Shown: positions 1 to 9,528, counted from the first letter of the stretch. The stretch is 64,000 nt of DNA from Desulfitobacterium_A nosdiversum (GCF_049860565.1 NZ_CP172056.1:372001-436000), one strand, 5' to 3'. Notes: a model not told the origin generated them from the letters alone. Numbers and translations are program-made.

Positions 1-2750
1 GCTTCAAACAATTCTTCTACCCGCGGCAAACCTTGCGTAATGTCATCACCCGCAACTCCTCCCGTATGGAAGGTACGCATGGTCAACTGAGTTCCAGGTT
101 CACCAATAGATTGCGCTGCAATAATACCGACAGCTTCTCCCATTTCAACAGGACGTCCGGTCGCAAGATTCCGTCCATAACATTTGCGGCAAACCCCATG
201 ACGGCTCTTACAGGTCAATACAGAACGAATCTTGAGCTGATCATAGGATTTAGCAATTTCCTTAGCCTGGTCCTCGGTGATCTCATGATCCGTTGTCGCC
301 AGAATCTCACCGGTTTTAGGATCCTTCACATCCTCGAGCACAAAACGGCCCACTAAACGCTCTTCTAATTTTTCAATAACTTCAGGACCATCTTTAATAT
401 CGTCAACGAGAATTCCCTGAGTTGTTCCGCAGTCCTCCTCGCGAACAATGACATCCTGAGAAACATCAACTAGGCGGCGTGTTAAATATCCAGAGTCGGC
501 CGTCCGCAGAGCCGTATCTGCCAAACCTTTACGCGCACCGTGAGACGAAATGAAGTATTCCAAAACGGTAAGTCCTTCACGGAAGTTCGCTTTAATCGGC
601 AGCTCAATCGTTCGTCCAGACGGGTCAGCCATAAGTCCGCGCATTCCGGCAAGCTGACGAAGCTGTTGAATATTACCGCGGGCTCCGGATGTAGCCATCA
701 TATAAATTGGATTGTAATGGTCGAGAGTATCCATCAGAGACTTAGTGACATCATCTGTAGCATGCGTCCAGATATCAATAACCTTCCCATAGCGTTCTTC
801 ATCAGTGATAAGACCGCGGCGATATTGCTGCTCAGTTTTAGCAACTTGGTTATCCGCATCCGAAAGAATTTGCTTTTTCTCTTCAGGAACTGTGATATCT
901 GCCAAACCAACCGTCATACCTGCCTTTGTCGAGTATTTAAAGCCTAAACTTTTAATACCGTCAAGCAAGTCAGCCGTTGCCTGATAGCCACAGAGACGAT
1001 AGGATTTAGCAACAATGTTGTTCAGCTGCTTCTTCCCTTGAACCTCGTTGATATACCCTACTTCATCGGGAATCACGGAATTAAAGATCAATCGGCCTAC
1101 TGTTGTTTCCAGAAGAGATCCGTCTTCTTTGCGAACCTTGATAAAGGCCTGAAGGTTAACTTCTTTAGCTTCATAGGCAAGCTCTGCCTCGTCCATATCT
1201 TTAAAGATTTTCCCTTCACCCAAAGCTCCCGGACGTTCCATCGTCAGATAGTAAGAACCGAGAACCATATCCTGAGTCGGAGAAGCAACTGGGCGGCCAT
1301 CCTTAGGATTTAGGATATTATGGGCTGACAGCATCAAAATCCGAGCTTCAGCCTGAGCCTCTGCCGAAAGAGGGACGTGCACAGCCATTTGGTCTCCGTC
1401 GAAGTCCGCGTTATACGCCGTACATACTAAAGGATGAATTTGCAATGCTCGGCCTTCAACAAGAATGGGTTCAAAGGCTTGAATCCCTAAACGGTGCAAG
1501 GTTGGTGCACGATTGAGAAGAACTGGATGTTCAGTAATTACCTCTTCCAAAACATCCCATACTTCTGGGCGAACACGTTCAACCATGCGTTTAGCGCTTT
1601 TAATATTATGAGCATGCCCTTCATTCACAAGTTTTTTCATAACAAAGGGTTTAAAGAGTTCGAGGGCCATTTCCTTAGGAAGACCACATTGATGCATCCG
1701 AAGGTTAGGACCAACGACGATAACTGAACGTCCTGAATAGTCAACCCGTTTTCCCAGCAAGTTTTGACGGAAACGGCCTTGTTTTCCTTTAAGCATATCG
1801 CTTAAGGATTTCAAAGGGCGGTTACCCGGTCCGGTAACTGGCCGGCCGCGGCGTCCATTATCAATCAAGGCATCGACTGCTTCTTGAAGCATCCGTTTTT
1901 CATTGCGCACAATGATGTCTGGTGCACCTAAGTCAAGAAGCCGTTTTAAGCGGTTATTCCGGTTGATCACACGACGATAAAGGTCATTTAAGTCGGAAGT
2001 TGCAAACCGTCCCCCATCCAACTGAACCATCGGGCGGAGCTCCGGCGGAATAACGGGGACAACGTCCATGATCATCCATTCAGGGCTGTTCCCAGAAACC
2101 TTAAATGCTTCGACAACTTCGAGACGGCGAATCGCACGAACTCGGCGTTGTCCGGAGACTTCTTTTAATTCAGTGCGAAGTTCTTCATAAAGCGTGTCTA
2201 AATCCATTTCTTCAAGGAGTATTTTAATGGATTCAGCACCCATGCCTGCTTCGAACCGATTCCCATATTTATCGCGATATTCACGGTATTCTGTTTCTGT
2301 AAGAAGCTGTTTTTTGATTAAGGAGGTATCCCCGGCATCAGTTACAATATATGAAACAAAATACAGCACCTTCTCCAAGGAACGGGGAGACATATCTAAA
2401 AGAAGCCCCATCCGGCTTGGAATCCCTTTAAAATACCAAATATGAGATACTGGTGCAGCTAATTCAATATGTCCCATCCGCTCCCGGCGTACTTTAGAAC
2501 GTGTAACTTCAACACCGCAGCGATCGCAGACAATACCTTTATAACGAACCCGCTTATATTTTCCGCAATGACATTCCCAATCTCGGGTTGGTCCAAAGAT
2601 CTTTTCACAGAATAAACCTTCCCGTTCAGGCTTTAAAGTACGATAGTTAATGGTTTCCGGTTTTTTTACTTCTCCATGCGACCAAGCACGGATCATTTCC
2701 GGAGAAGCCAGGCCAATACGCATCCGATCAAAGTTATTGACGTCTAGCAA
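1..2750 (-). CDS. rpoC: RNA polymerase subunit beta' (RpoC), C-terminus cut by window edge
   Basis: Encodes the largest catalytic subunit of RNA polymerase; about 916 N-terminal residues are visible and the reading frame runs off the window at base 1. I chose a TTG start at 2750 because AAAGGAG lies just upstream and the resulting N-terminus (MLDVNNFDRMRIGLASPE) matches the family. The zinc-binding cysteines sit near residues 60, 62, 75 and 78, and the magnesium-binding NADFDGDQMA loop is intact. The gene follows rpoB after 25 bases, the usual rpoBC order. Nothing is odd apart from the non-ATG start. Identity is certain. Confidence 0.98.
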   Translation of the reverse strand, partial: MLDVNNFDRMRIGLASPEMIRAWSHGEVKKPETINYRTLKPEREGLFCEKIFGPTRDWECHCGKYKRVRYKGIVCDRCGVEVTRSKVRRERMGHIELAAPVSHIWYFKGIPSRMGLLLDMSPRSLEKVLYFVSYIVTDAGDTSLIKKQLLTETEYREYRDKYGNRFEAGMGAESIKILLEEMDLDTLYEELRTELKEVSGQRRVRAIRRLEVVEAFKVSGNSPEWMIMDVVPVIPPELRPMVQLDGGRFATSDLNDLYRRVINRNNRLKRLLDLGAPDIIVRNEKRMLQEAVDALIDNGRRGRPVTGPGNRPLKSLSDMLKGKQGRFRQNLLGKRVDYSGRSVIVVGPNLRMHQCGLPKEMALELFKPFVMKKLVNEGHAHNIKSAKRMVERVRPEVWDVLEEVITEHPVLLNRAPTLHRLGIQAFEPILVEGRALQIHPLVCTAYNADFDGDQMAVHVPLSAEAQAEARILMLSAHNILNPKDGRPVASPTQDMVLGSYYLTMERPGALGEGKIFKDMDEAELAYEAKEVNLQAFIKVRKEDGSLLETTVGRLIFNSVIPDEVGYINEVQGKKQLNNIVAKSYRLCGYQATADLLDGIKSLGFKYSTKAGMTVGLADITVPEEKKQILSDADNQVAKTEQQYRRGLITDEERYGKVIDIWTHATDDVTKSLMDTLDHYNPIYMMATSGARGNIQQLRQLAGMRGLMADPSGRTIELPIKANFREGLTVLEYFISSHGARKGLADTALRTADSGYLTRRLVDVSQDVIVREEDCGTTQGILVDDIKDGPEVIEKLEERLVGRFVLEDVKDPKTGEILATTDHEITEDQAKEIAKSYDQLKIRSVLTCKSRHGVCRKCYGRNLATGRPVEMGEAVGIIAAQSIGEPGTQLTMRTFHTGGVAGDDITQGLPRVEELFE

Positions 2751-2775
2751 GGTTCTCTCTCCTTTCGCCTGGGAA

Positions 2776-5700
2776 TTATTCGAAATCGTCCAAGTTATCT
2801 TCTTCGAAGACTTCTTCCTCTAGGGTCTCTTCGTCCTCGTTCTCGTCTTCTTCTCCCTCGCCTGATTCAACGAGTTCAGGAACCGGCATATCTTCCTGGA
2901 GGTCAATTCCCAATTCTTTTGCCGTTTCGGTCACATCTTCATCAATCTCACGGATTTCAATCTCTTTATCGTCTTCGGAAAGCACTCGAACATCGAGGGC
3001 TAAACTCTGAAGTTCCTTGATGAGAACTTTGAAAGATTCCGGAACACCAGGTTCAGGGATATTTTCCCCTTTTACAATCGCTTCATAAGTCTTAACACGA
3101 CCTACAACATCATCCGATTTAACCGTAAGAATTTCTTGCAAGGTATATGCAGCACCATAAGCCTCTAGAGCCCAAACTTCCATTTCTCCGAAACGTTGTC
3201 CGCCAAACTGCGCTTTACCGCCGAGAGGCTGCTGCGTTACAAGGGAGTATGGTCCGGTTGAACGTGCATGGATTTTATCATCAACAAGATGGTGAAGTTT
3301 GAGGAAGTACATAACGCCTACTGTAATCTGGTTATCAAAAGGCTCGCCAGTACGCCCATCATAGAGAACTGTCTTACCGTTTTCAGGAAGTCCCGCCTTT
3401 TTGAGCGTATCAAAGACATCTTGTTCCCTTGCTCCATCAAATACAGGCGTAGCTACCTTTACGCCCAGAGTTTTAGCAGCCCAGCCAAGGTGTGTCTCCA
3501 GAACCTGCCCAATATTCATCCGTGACGGAACACCCAGCGGATTAAGAACGATTTCTACAGGAGTGCCATCCGGAAGGAAGGGCATATCCTCTTGACGCAT
3601 GATCCTGGAAATAACCCCTTTATTTCCGTGGCGTCCTGCCATTTTATCCCCGACAGAGATTTTACGTTTTTGAGCGATGTAAACCCGAACGAGTTCATTG
3701 ACTCCAGGTGCAAGTTCATCTCCGTTTTCACGGGTGAAGACCTTAACATCAACAATCTTTCCTGCTTCGCCGTGTGGTACACGAAGCGAAGTATCCCGGA
3801 CTTCACGCGCTTTTTCCCCAAAGATCGCGCGGAGGAGGCGTTCCTCAGCCGTCAGTTCTGTTTCTCCTTTAGGAGTAACTTTACCGACAAGAATGTCTCC
3901 AGGACGAACCTCAGCTCCGATCCGGATAATTCCGCGTTCATCCAAATCTTTTAAGACATCTTCTCCAACATTCGGAATATCACGGGTAATCTCTTCCGGC
4001 CCAAGCTTTGTATCCCGCGCATCAGATTCATACTCTTCAATATGAATCGAAGTATAATAATCTTCACGAACAAGCTTTTCACTGATTAGGACAGCATCCT
4101 CGTAGTTGTAGCCTTCCCAAGTCATGAAGGCAATCAATACGTTCCGGCCCAGTGCTAACTCTCCATGATCTGTCGATGGGCCATCTGCAATAATCTGTTC
4201 AGCTTCAACCTGTTCCCCTTTCATAACAATCGGACGTTGATTGATGCAGGTTCCTTGGTTAGAGCGAAGATACTTAAGCAATTTATGCTTCTCAAGTGTT
4301 CCATCCTCATGCCGAATGATAATTTCATCGGCGGTTGCCCGTTCAATAACCCCAGGCTTTTGGGCGAGGATACATACGCCTGAATCTTTAGCCGCTTTAT
4401 ACTCCATACCTGTTCCAACATAAGGGGAATCCGTACGGAGAAGAGGTACTGCTTGACGCTGCATGTTGGATCCCATTAAAGCCCGGTTAGCATCATCGTG
4501 CTCAAGGAAGGGGATCAAAGCCGTTGCAATGGATACCATTTGTTTCGGAGATACGTCCATATAGTCAATGCGAGAAGGCGAAACTAAAACGAAATCTGCT
4601 CCATGGCGGGCATCAATTTTTTCTTCAAGGAAACGTCCATTTTCATCAAGAGGAGCATTTGCCTGTGCGACAACAAATTTTTCCTCCTCATCAGCGGTCA
4701 GATAATCAATCCGGTCAGTAACCCGGCCTTCAACCACTTTACGATAAGGGGCTTCAATAAAACCATAAGGATTAATTCGACCATACGTACTTAAAGATCC
4801 AATCAAACCGATATTCGGACCTTCTGGAGTTTCAATCGGGCACATCCGTCCATAGTGGGAATGGTGAACGTCACGGACTTCGAATCCTGCACGTTCACGG
4901 CTTAATCCACCGGGTCCCAAGGCGCTCAGACGGCGTTTATGAGTCAACTCAGCAAGAGGATTCGTTTGATCCATAAACTGAGACAGCTGGCTGCTGCCGA
5001 AGAATTCTTTGATAGCAGCTACAACGGGACGGATATTGATAAGGACTTGCGGCGTGATGACATCCACATCTTGAATGGTCATCCGTTCCCTTACAACTCT
5101 TTCCATCCGTGAAAGACCAATTCGGAATTGGTTCTGAAGCAATTCACCGACTGAACGCAGGCGGCGGTTACCCAAATGGTCAATATCGTCTCTATGTCCT
5201 TCACCATTCATCAGATTAAGCATCTGACGAAGAGAGCTGATAATATCCTCGCGTGTCAAATGATGGACTTCAGGCGGGATATCCAAGCTCAATTTCTTAT
5301 TCAGTTTATATCTTCCCACTTTAGCTAAATCATAACGTTTAGGATCAAAGAATAAAGCTTCCAGCAAAGAACGTGCACTGTCAACTGTTGGCGGTTCGCC
5401 TGGACGGAGACGTTTATAAATCTCTACCAGTGCTTCCTCAGTAGATTCCGAGTTATCTCTTTCTAAAGTCAGGCGTATATGCTCATTATCATCAAACAGC
5501 TCAAGAATCTGCCCATTTGTTGCATACCCAAGAGCACGGATAAGAACTGTTGCCGGAAGTTTCCGTGTACGGTCAACACGAACAAACAGGTTATCATTTA
5601 AATCCGACTCAAACTCAAGCCATGCACCGCGGTTCGGAATGATCGTTGCCCCGTAAAGCTTTTTACCGCTTGGGTCAATGCTTTCAGCATAATAAACCCC

Positions 5701-6120
5701 TGGAGAACGAACAAGCTGACTAACGATAACCCGCTCAGCACCATTAATAATGAACGTTCCTTTGGCCGTCATAAGCGGAAAATCTCCCATAAAGACTTCC
5801 TGCTCCTTAACCTCGCCCGTCTCTTTATTGATGAGGCGGACCTTTACCCTTAATGGCGCCGCAAAAGTTACGTCGCGTTCTTTGCATTCTTCAACTTCAT
5901 ATTTGGGCTCGCCTAAACTATAATCGATAAATTCTAAGACTAGGTTACCTGTGAAATCTTGAATTGGAGAAATGTCACGGAACATTTCGCGTAGCCCCTC
6001 ATCAAGGAACCACTGATAGGAGTTCTGCTGAATTTCAATTAGATTTGGCATGTCGAGAACTTCACGGATTCTGGAAAAACTCCAGCGCTCCCGAGTCCCA
6101 ACCTTAACAGGATAGAACAT
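2776..6120 (-). CDS. rpoB: RNA polymerase subunit beta (RpoB)
   Basis: Encodes the second catalytic subunit of RNA polymerase, 1114 residues, somewhat shorter than the Bacillus protein. The start MFYPVKVGTRERWSFSRI follows GAGGGG. The rifampicin-binding cluster is present with the sensitive residues (FMDQTNPLAEL, then HKRRLSALGPGG), so no classic resistance change is seen. The C-terminus after about residue 1080 is a strongly acidic Glu/Asp tail typical of clostridial RpoB. The gene sits about 400 bases downstream of rplL, separated by a strong hairpin, and overlaps nothing. Confidence 0.98.
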   Translation of the reverse strand: MFYPVKVGTRERWSFSRIREVLDMPNLIEIQQNSYQWFLDEGLREMFRDISPIQDFTGNLVLEFIDYSLGEPKYEVEECKERDVTFAAPLRVKVRLINKETGEVKEQEVFMGDFPLMTAKGTFIINGAERVIVSQLVRSPGVYYAESIDPSGKKLYGATIIPNRGAWLEFESDLNDNLFVRVDRTRKLPATVLIRALGYATNGQILELFDDNEHIRLTLERDNSESTEEALVEIYKRLRPGEPPTVDSARSLLEALFFDPKRYDLAKVGRYKLNKKLSLDIPPEVHHLTREDIISSLRQMLNLMNGEGHRDDIDHLGNRRLRSVGELLQNQFRIGLSRMERVVRERMTIQDVDVITPQVLINIRPVVAAIKEFFGSSQLSQFMDQTNPLAELTHKRRLSALGPGGLSRERAGFEVRDVHHSHYGRMCPIETPEGPNIGLIGSLSTYGRINPYGFIEAPYRKVVEGRVTDRIDYLTADEEEKFVVAQANAPLDENGRFLEEKIDARHGADFVLVSPSRIDYMDVSPKQMVSIATALIPFLEHDDANRALMGSNMQRQAVPLLRTDSPYVGTGMEYKAAKDSGVCILAQKPGVIERATADEIIIRHEDGTLEKHKLLKYLRSNQGTCINQRPIVMKGEQVEAEQIIADGPSTDHGELALGRNVLIAFMTWEGYNYEDAVLISEKLVREDYYTSIHIEEYESDARDTKLGPEEITRDIPNVGEDVLKDLDERGIIRIGAEVRPGDILVGKVTPKGETELTAEERLLRAIFGEKAREVRDTSLRVPHGEAGKIVDVKVFTRENGDELAPGVNELVRVYIAQKRKISVGDKMAGRHGNKGVISRIMRQEDMPFLPDGTPVEIVLNPLGVPSRMNIGQVLETHLGWAAKTLGVKVATPVFDGAREQDVFDTLKKAGLPENGKTVLYDGRTGEPFDNQITVGVMYFLKLHHLVDDKIHARSTGPYSLVTQQPLGGKAQFGGQRFGEMEVWALEAYGAAYTLQEILTVKSDDVVGRVKTYEAIVKGENIPEPGVPESFKVLIKELQSLALDVRVLSEDDKEIEIREIDEDVTETAKELGIDLQEDMPVPELVESGEGEEDENEDEETLEEEVFEEDNLDDFE

Positions 6121-6173
6121 TTACGCTTCACCCCTCAAGTGTTATGTCCTCGCCCGAGGAAATAATATTTAGA

Positions 6174-6226
6174 CATAAACAACCAAAAGCAAGGCCTTAC
6201 TTTAAAACCTCGCTTCGATGTTTATG
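6174..6226 (-). other. Possible structured leader hairpin upstream of rpoB
   Basis: In the roughly 340 bases between the rplL terminator and rpoB, an inverted repeat CATAAACA/TGTTTATG (6174-6181 with 6219-6226) encloses further complementary pairs (AAGC with GCTT). It would fold in the rpoB 5' leader about 50 nt before the start codon. It has no U-tract, so it is not a plain terminator. No gene lies in this stretch. The role, if any, in rpoBC expression is inference. Confidence 0.35.
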
Positions 6227-6461
6227 GAGATCCCTCTCGTGAGATAAAATTGATCAAATGATAATCTCCTCATTACGGACTTTCTATGCCATTTCTGAGA
6301 TGGTATAGTTTGGATAATATACGTATTTTATGTAACGTAACAGTTATTAAGGATAACAAGAATATTTAATTTTGTCAAGCAAAAAATGAATAAAAAATAA
6401 AAACCTGTAATTAAAATTTGTATTACAAATGTAAAAGCCAAAAAAAAATAAATTTAATCAT

Positions 6462-6521
6462 AACTTTATAATAAAAAAGATGCCTACCCATTCGGATAAG
6501 CATCTTTTTTATTATAAAGTT
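6462..6521 (-). terminator. Strong hairpin between rplL and rpoB
   Basis: Perfect 22-bp inverted arms (6462-6483 and 6500-6521) flank a 16-base loop. The core GATGC/GCATC is followed by T-rich sequence on the minus strand. It starts just after the rplL stop codon. It probably terminates most transcripts from rplJL, or acts as an attenuator or RNA processing site that sets the rplL to rpoB ratio. Confidence 0.8.
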
Positions 6522-6525
6522 AAAC

Positions 6526-6900
6526 TTATTTAACTTCGACTGTAGCGCCAGCTTCGGTAAGTTTAGTTTTAATAGCTTCAGCATCATCTTTGCTGACTTT
6601 TTCTTTGATCGCTTTAGGAGCATTATCAACAAGATCTTTAGCTTCTTTCAGACCAAGACTGGTTACTTCGCGAACAACTTTGATAACGTTGATTTTGGAT
6701 CCGCCAGCACTAGTAAGGATTACATCAAATTCAGTTTGTTCAGCAGCAGCAGCAGGAGCGGCAGCGCCAGGAGCAGCAGTTACAGCAACAGGAGCAGCGG
6801 CGCTAACACCAAATTCTTCTTCAAAAGCTTTGACAAGCTCAGCGAGTTCGAGTACAGTTAAGCCTTTTACGGCTTCGAGAATTTCAGCAGTTTTAGACAT
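6526..6900 (-). CDS. rplL: Ribosomal protein L7/L12 (RplL)
   Basis: Encodes the acidic stalk protein of the 50S subunit that recruits translational GTPases, 124 residues. The N-terminal dimerisation domain (ILEAVKGLTVLELAELVKAF) is followed by an alanine/proline-rich hinge around residues 38-55 and the conserved C-terminal domain ending LTEAGATVEVK. GGAGG precedes the ATG. It follows rplJ by about 100 bases and forms the L10-L12 stalk with it. Confidence 0.98.
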   Translation of the reverse strand: MSKTAEILEAVKGLTVLELAELVKAFEEEFGVSAAAPVAVTAAPGAAAPAAAAEQTEFDVILTSAGGSKINVIKVVREVTSLGLKEAKDLVDNAPKAIKEKVSKDDAEAIKTKLTEAGATVEVK

Positions 6901-7003
6901 GTTAAAATTTCCTCCTTAAATATCCTTTAAACTTTAATAATTTAGTCTCTTTTGCAGAGAATTTTATGTGGTGATTTAATTGAACCTCGAATTCAAAATT
7001 TAA

Positions 7004-7528
7004 TTATGCTTGGGCTTCTTTAAGCTTACGCACTTCTTCTAAAGCATAACCCATCTTGCGAATAGGGCCTTGAAGTACATTGACCATACCTGCCAGCGGA
7101 GCCTGCATTCCACGCAAAACTTGCGCAAGCAATACTTCGCGGGAAGGGAGATCAGCAAGTGCTTTCACACCATCAGGGTCAATGATTTTGCCTTCAACAA
7201 CTCCGCCTTTAATGGTAAAGGTCTTCACATCTTTAGCAAACTCAGACAATACCTTAGCCGGAGCAACCGGATCAGCACTAAAAGCAACAGCGGTTGGACC
7301 TTCAAGGATAGAATCCAAACCATCAATTCCAACTTCATGAGCGGCTCTGCGAACCAGAGTATTTTTAAATACACGATATTCAACGCCGGCCTGACGCAAG
7401 TCAGCACGAAGTTTGGTTACTTGAGAAACAGTCATTCCACGATAATCAGCAATGACTACTCCTGTGGATCCTTGGAATTTCTCTTTAATTTCCGAAACAA
7501 CTTGTGCTTTTTCTTCGATATTGGGCAC
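7004..7528 (-). CDS. rplJ: Ribosomal protein L10 (RplJ)
   Basis: Encodes the base of the ribosomal stalk, 174 residues, which anchors L7/L12 dimers to 23S rRNA. The N-terminus (EKAQVVSEIKEKFQGSTGVVIADYRGMT) is the typical L10 RNA-binding domain and the C-terminus ends in the helix that binds L12. A GGAGG site precedes the ATG. A leader with the L10 autoregulatory fold lies upstream, and a readable promoter marks rplJL as its own transcription unit inside the ribosomal cluster. Confidence 0.98.
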   Translation of the reverse strand: MPNIEEKAQVVSEIKEKFQGSTGVVIADYRGMTVSQVTKLRADLRQAGVEYRVFKNTLVRRAAHEVGIDGLDSILEGPTAVAFSADPVAPAKVLSEFAKDVKTFTIKGGVVEGKIIDPDGVKALADLPSREVLLAQVLRGMQAPLAGMVNVLQGPIRKMGYALEEVRKLKEAQA

Positions 7529-7564
7529 GATAGTCCACCTCCTTCCACAGATTTAACTCACCAA

Positions 7565-7690
7565 ACGAAAAACCTCCGCATCTGCAGAGGTTAAGAATGC
7601 CCATATTTATTCATGGAACAATTTCTCCAACCTCGGCAGGATATTAAGCCTTTCAGCTCCTGCTGTCTACAGTGGGAAGATATTTAATTC
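7565..7690 (-). promoter_or_regulatory. L10 leader (autoregulatory mRNA element)
   Basis: The transcribed leader before rplJ contains several complementary segments and ends in a G+C-rich hairpin (CCTCTGCAGATGCGGAGG) followed by TTTTT, at about 7579-7597. Position, length and order match the known Firmicute L10 leader, to which the L10-L12 complex binds to repress its own synthesis. The exact ends are estimates: the 5' end is set by the promoter and the 3' end by the terminator-like stem. Confidence 0.75.
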
Positions 7691-7696
7691 TTGCTG

Positions 7697-7725
7697 AGTA
7701 TATCTTATCTGTGTAATTCTGTCAA
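7697..7725 (-). promoter_or_regulatory. Promoter of rplJ-rplL
   Basis: On the minus strand TTGACA is followed after exactly 17 bases by TATACT, a near-perfect sigma-A promoter. Transcription would begin near 7690 and produce the L10 leader. Confidence 0.85.
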
Positions 7726-7752
7726 GAAACCTTTTTTCTAAATCTATAAAAA

Positions 7753-8445
7753 TCAGAGCGCTTTGACTGGGTTAATCCGCACGCCGGGTCCCATTGTTGA
7801 AGAGACAGTAGCGCTGCGGACATATTGCCCCTTAGCTGCCGCAGGCTTTGATTTATACAGAACTTCTGCAAGAGTCTTATAGTTCTCAGCTAACTGCTGT
7901 TCGGTAAAGGATACCTTGCCAATCAGAGCGTGAATGATTCCAGATTTATCAGCACGGTATTCAATTTTACCGGCTTTAATTTCTTTGATTGCTTTAGTTA
8001 CATCTAAGGTAACAGTTCCGGTCTTCGGGTTTGGCATAAGTCCCTTAGGACCAAGTACACGACCCAACTTACCGACCATACCCATCATATCCGGTGTAGC
8101 AACAACAACTTCAAAATCAAACCAACCTTGCTCGATCTTGGCAATCATGTCTTCAGCACCTACATAGTCTGCGCCGGCAGCTTCAGCTTCTTTTGCTTTT
8201 TCTCCTTTAGCAAAGACAAGGACACTCCGTGTCTTACCTGTGCCATTGGGAAGCACTACAGCTCCGCGAATTTGCTGATCGGCATGACGTGTATCAATAC
8301 CAAGCTTAATAGCAACTTCTACTGTTTCATCAAATTTAGCTTTCGCAACTTTTTTAACGATAGCTAAAGCCTCTGCTGGCTCATAAAGAGCATTACGGTC
8401 AAATGCTTTTACAGCTTCTTGATAGTTCTTACTTACTTTGGCCAT
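7753..8445 (-). CDS. rplA: Ribosomal protein L1 (RplA)
   Basis: Encodes the L1 stalk protein of the 50S subunit, 230 residues. The start MAKVSKNYQEAVKAFDRNAL is chosen because AAGGAGG precedes this ATG; an upstream in-frame extension has no ribosome site and no similarity to the family. The signature LGPKGLMPNPKTGTVT is intact. It lies about 50 bases after rplK, as in other Firmicutes. L1 often represses the L11-L1 unit, but no binding site was identified here. Confidence 0.97.
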   Translation of the reverse strand: MAKVSKNYQEAVKAFDRNALYEPAEALAIVKKVAKAKFDETVEVAIKLGIDTRHADQQIRGAVVLPNGTGKTRSVLVFAKGEKAKEAEAAGADYVGAEDMIAKIEQGWFDFEVVVATPDMMGMVGKLGRVLGPKGLMPNPKTGTVTLDVTKAIKEIKAGKIEYRADKSGIIHALIGKVSFTEQQLAENYKTLAEVLYKSKPAAAKGQYVRSATVSSTMGPGVRINPVKAL

Positions 8446-8494
8446 TCTTATACCTCCTTGTGGTTGTTCGGGTATTACCCTCCCACACATCGAA

Positions 8495-8923
8495 TTAACC
8501 TTCGATGATTTCAATTCCCATGCTGCGAGCAGTACCTTCAACCATTCTCATCGCAGCCTCAACACTTGCAGCATTCAGATCCGGCATCTTTAATTCCGCA
8601 ATTTCACGGACTTTCGTTTTATTAACCTTTGCCACCTTTTTACGGTTAGGCTCGGATGAACCAGAATTGATATTCGCTGCCTTCTTCAATAATACAGAAG
8701 CCGGCGGGGTCTTAGTAATAAAGGTAAAGGAGCGATCCTCATAGACGGTTATTTCAACCGGAATGATAAGTCCCGCTTGATCCTTTGTGCGCTCATTGTA
8801 CTCTTTGCAGAAGGCCATAATATTGACCCCGTGCTGACCAAGAGCAGGACCAACCGGAGGTGCCGGATTTGCTTTACCAGCAGTAATCGCCAATTTTACC
8901 AAACCAACAACTTTTTTTGCCAT
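8495..8923 (-). CDS. rplK: Ribosomal protein L11 (RplK)
   Basis: Encodes the L11 protein of the GTPase-associated centre, 142 residues, needed for factor binding and for RelA-type stringent signalling. Proline-rich N-terminal motifs (GKANPAPPVGPALGQHGVN) and the C-terminal RNA-binding domain (AASVEAAMRMVEGTARSMGI) are complete. I use the ATG giving MAKKVVGLVKL; the GTG three codons upstream lies within the AAGGAGGTG ribosome site. It sits between nusG and rplA. Confidence 0.97.
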   Translation of the reverse strand: MAKKVVGLVKLAITAGKANPAPPVGPALGQHGVNIMAFCKEYNERTKDQAGLIIPVEITVYEDRSFTFITKTPPASVLLKKAANINSGSSEPNRKKVAKVNKTKVREIAELKMPDLNAASVEAAMRMVEGTARSMGIEIIEG

Positions 8924-8958
8924 GCTTAACACCTCCTTAATAGGGTAATTCTATCTGC

Positions 8959-9486
8959 TTAGTCGATTTTTTCGACTTGGGCAAAATCAAGTTCAACAGG
9001 AGTTTCCCGACCAAACATCGAAACAGAAACTCTTAGTTTGCCTTTGTCCTCCAAGATTTCGCGTACCACGCCGACAAAATCTTTGAACGGACCTGATGCA
9101 ACACGAACACTTTGATTGATGGAATAATCAACATGAGTACGTACTTCCTCGACGCCCATTTGCCGCAAAATGCTCACGACCTCATGCTCTAGCAGCGGAA
9201 TCGGTTTTGCACCTGTCCCTACAAAGCCGGTTACCCCTGGAGTATTGCGGACAACATACCAGGAATCGTCTGTCATTTCCATCTCTACCAGAACGTAACC
9301 TGGGAATACCTTGCGCTTGGCAACCTTCTTCTTCCCATTTTTGATTTCGATCTCATCCTCCATGGGAACAAGTACGCGGAAGATTTTGTCCTCCATATTC
9401 ATGGATTCCACACGTTTTTCAAGATTCGTTTTCACCTTATTCTCATATCCGGAATAGGTGTGAATGACATACCAATTTTTTGCCAT
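8959..9486 (-). CDS. nusG: Transcription antitermination/pausing factor NusG
   Basis: Encodes NusG, 175 residues, which binds RNA polymerase and modulates pausing, termination and coupling with the ribosome. The N-terminal NGN domain begins KNWYVIHTYSGYENKVK and the C-terminal KOW domain holds VASGPFKDFVGVVREI. The start is fixed because an in-frame stop lies two codons upstream. No Shine-Dalgarno sequence lies directly before it; a good AAGGAGG is about 35 bases away, across a hairpin listed separately. Confidence 0.97.
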   Translation of the reverse strand: MAKNWYVIHTYSGYENKVKTNLEKRVESMNMEDKIFRVLVPMEDEIEIKNGKKKVAKRKVFPGYVLVEMEMTDDSWYVVRNTPGVTGFVGTGAKPIPLLEHEVVSILRQMGVEEVRTHVDYSINQSVRVASGPFKDFVGVVREILEDKGKLRVSVSMFGRETPVELDFAQVEKID

Positions 9487-9495
9487 GATTCAAAA

Positions 9496-9528
9496 CGGGA
9501 ACCGCTAATGCCAGTCCCGAACCTCCTT
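9496..9528 (-). promoter_or_regulatory. nusG ribosome site separated from its start by a hairpin
   Basis: AAGGAGGT at 9521-9528 is the only good ribosome site, but it is 34 bases before the nusG ATG. Between them CGGGA (9515-9519) pairs with TCCCG (9496-9500), with inner GC pairs. Folding would bring the ribosome site to about 11 bases from the start codon. Pairing is seen in the sequence; a role in translation is inference. Confidence 0.45.

Noticed and set aside
3268..4794. Several plus-strand open frames of 60-120 codons opposite rpoB
   Set aside because: They are antisense shadows of a highly conserved gene, with no ribosome sites and no recognisable protein features.
7070..7594. 174-codon plus-strand ORF opposite rplJ and its leader
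   Set aside because: Shadow frame of a ribosomal protein gene; the real gene on the minus strand has a promoter, leader and ribosome site.
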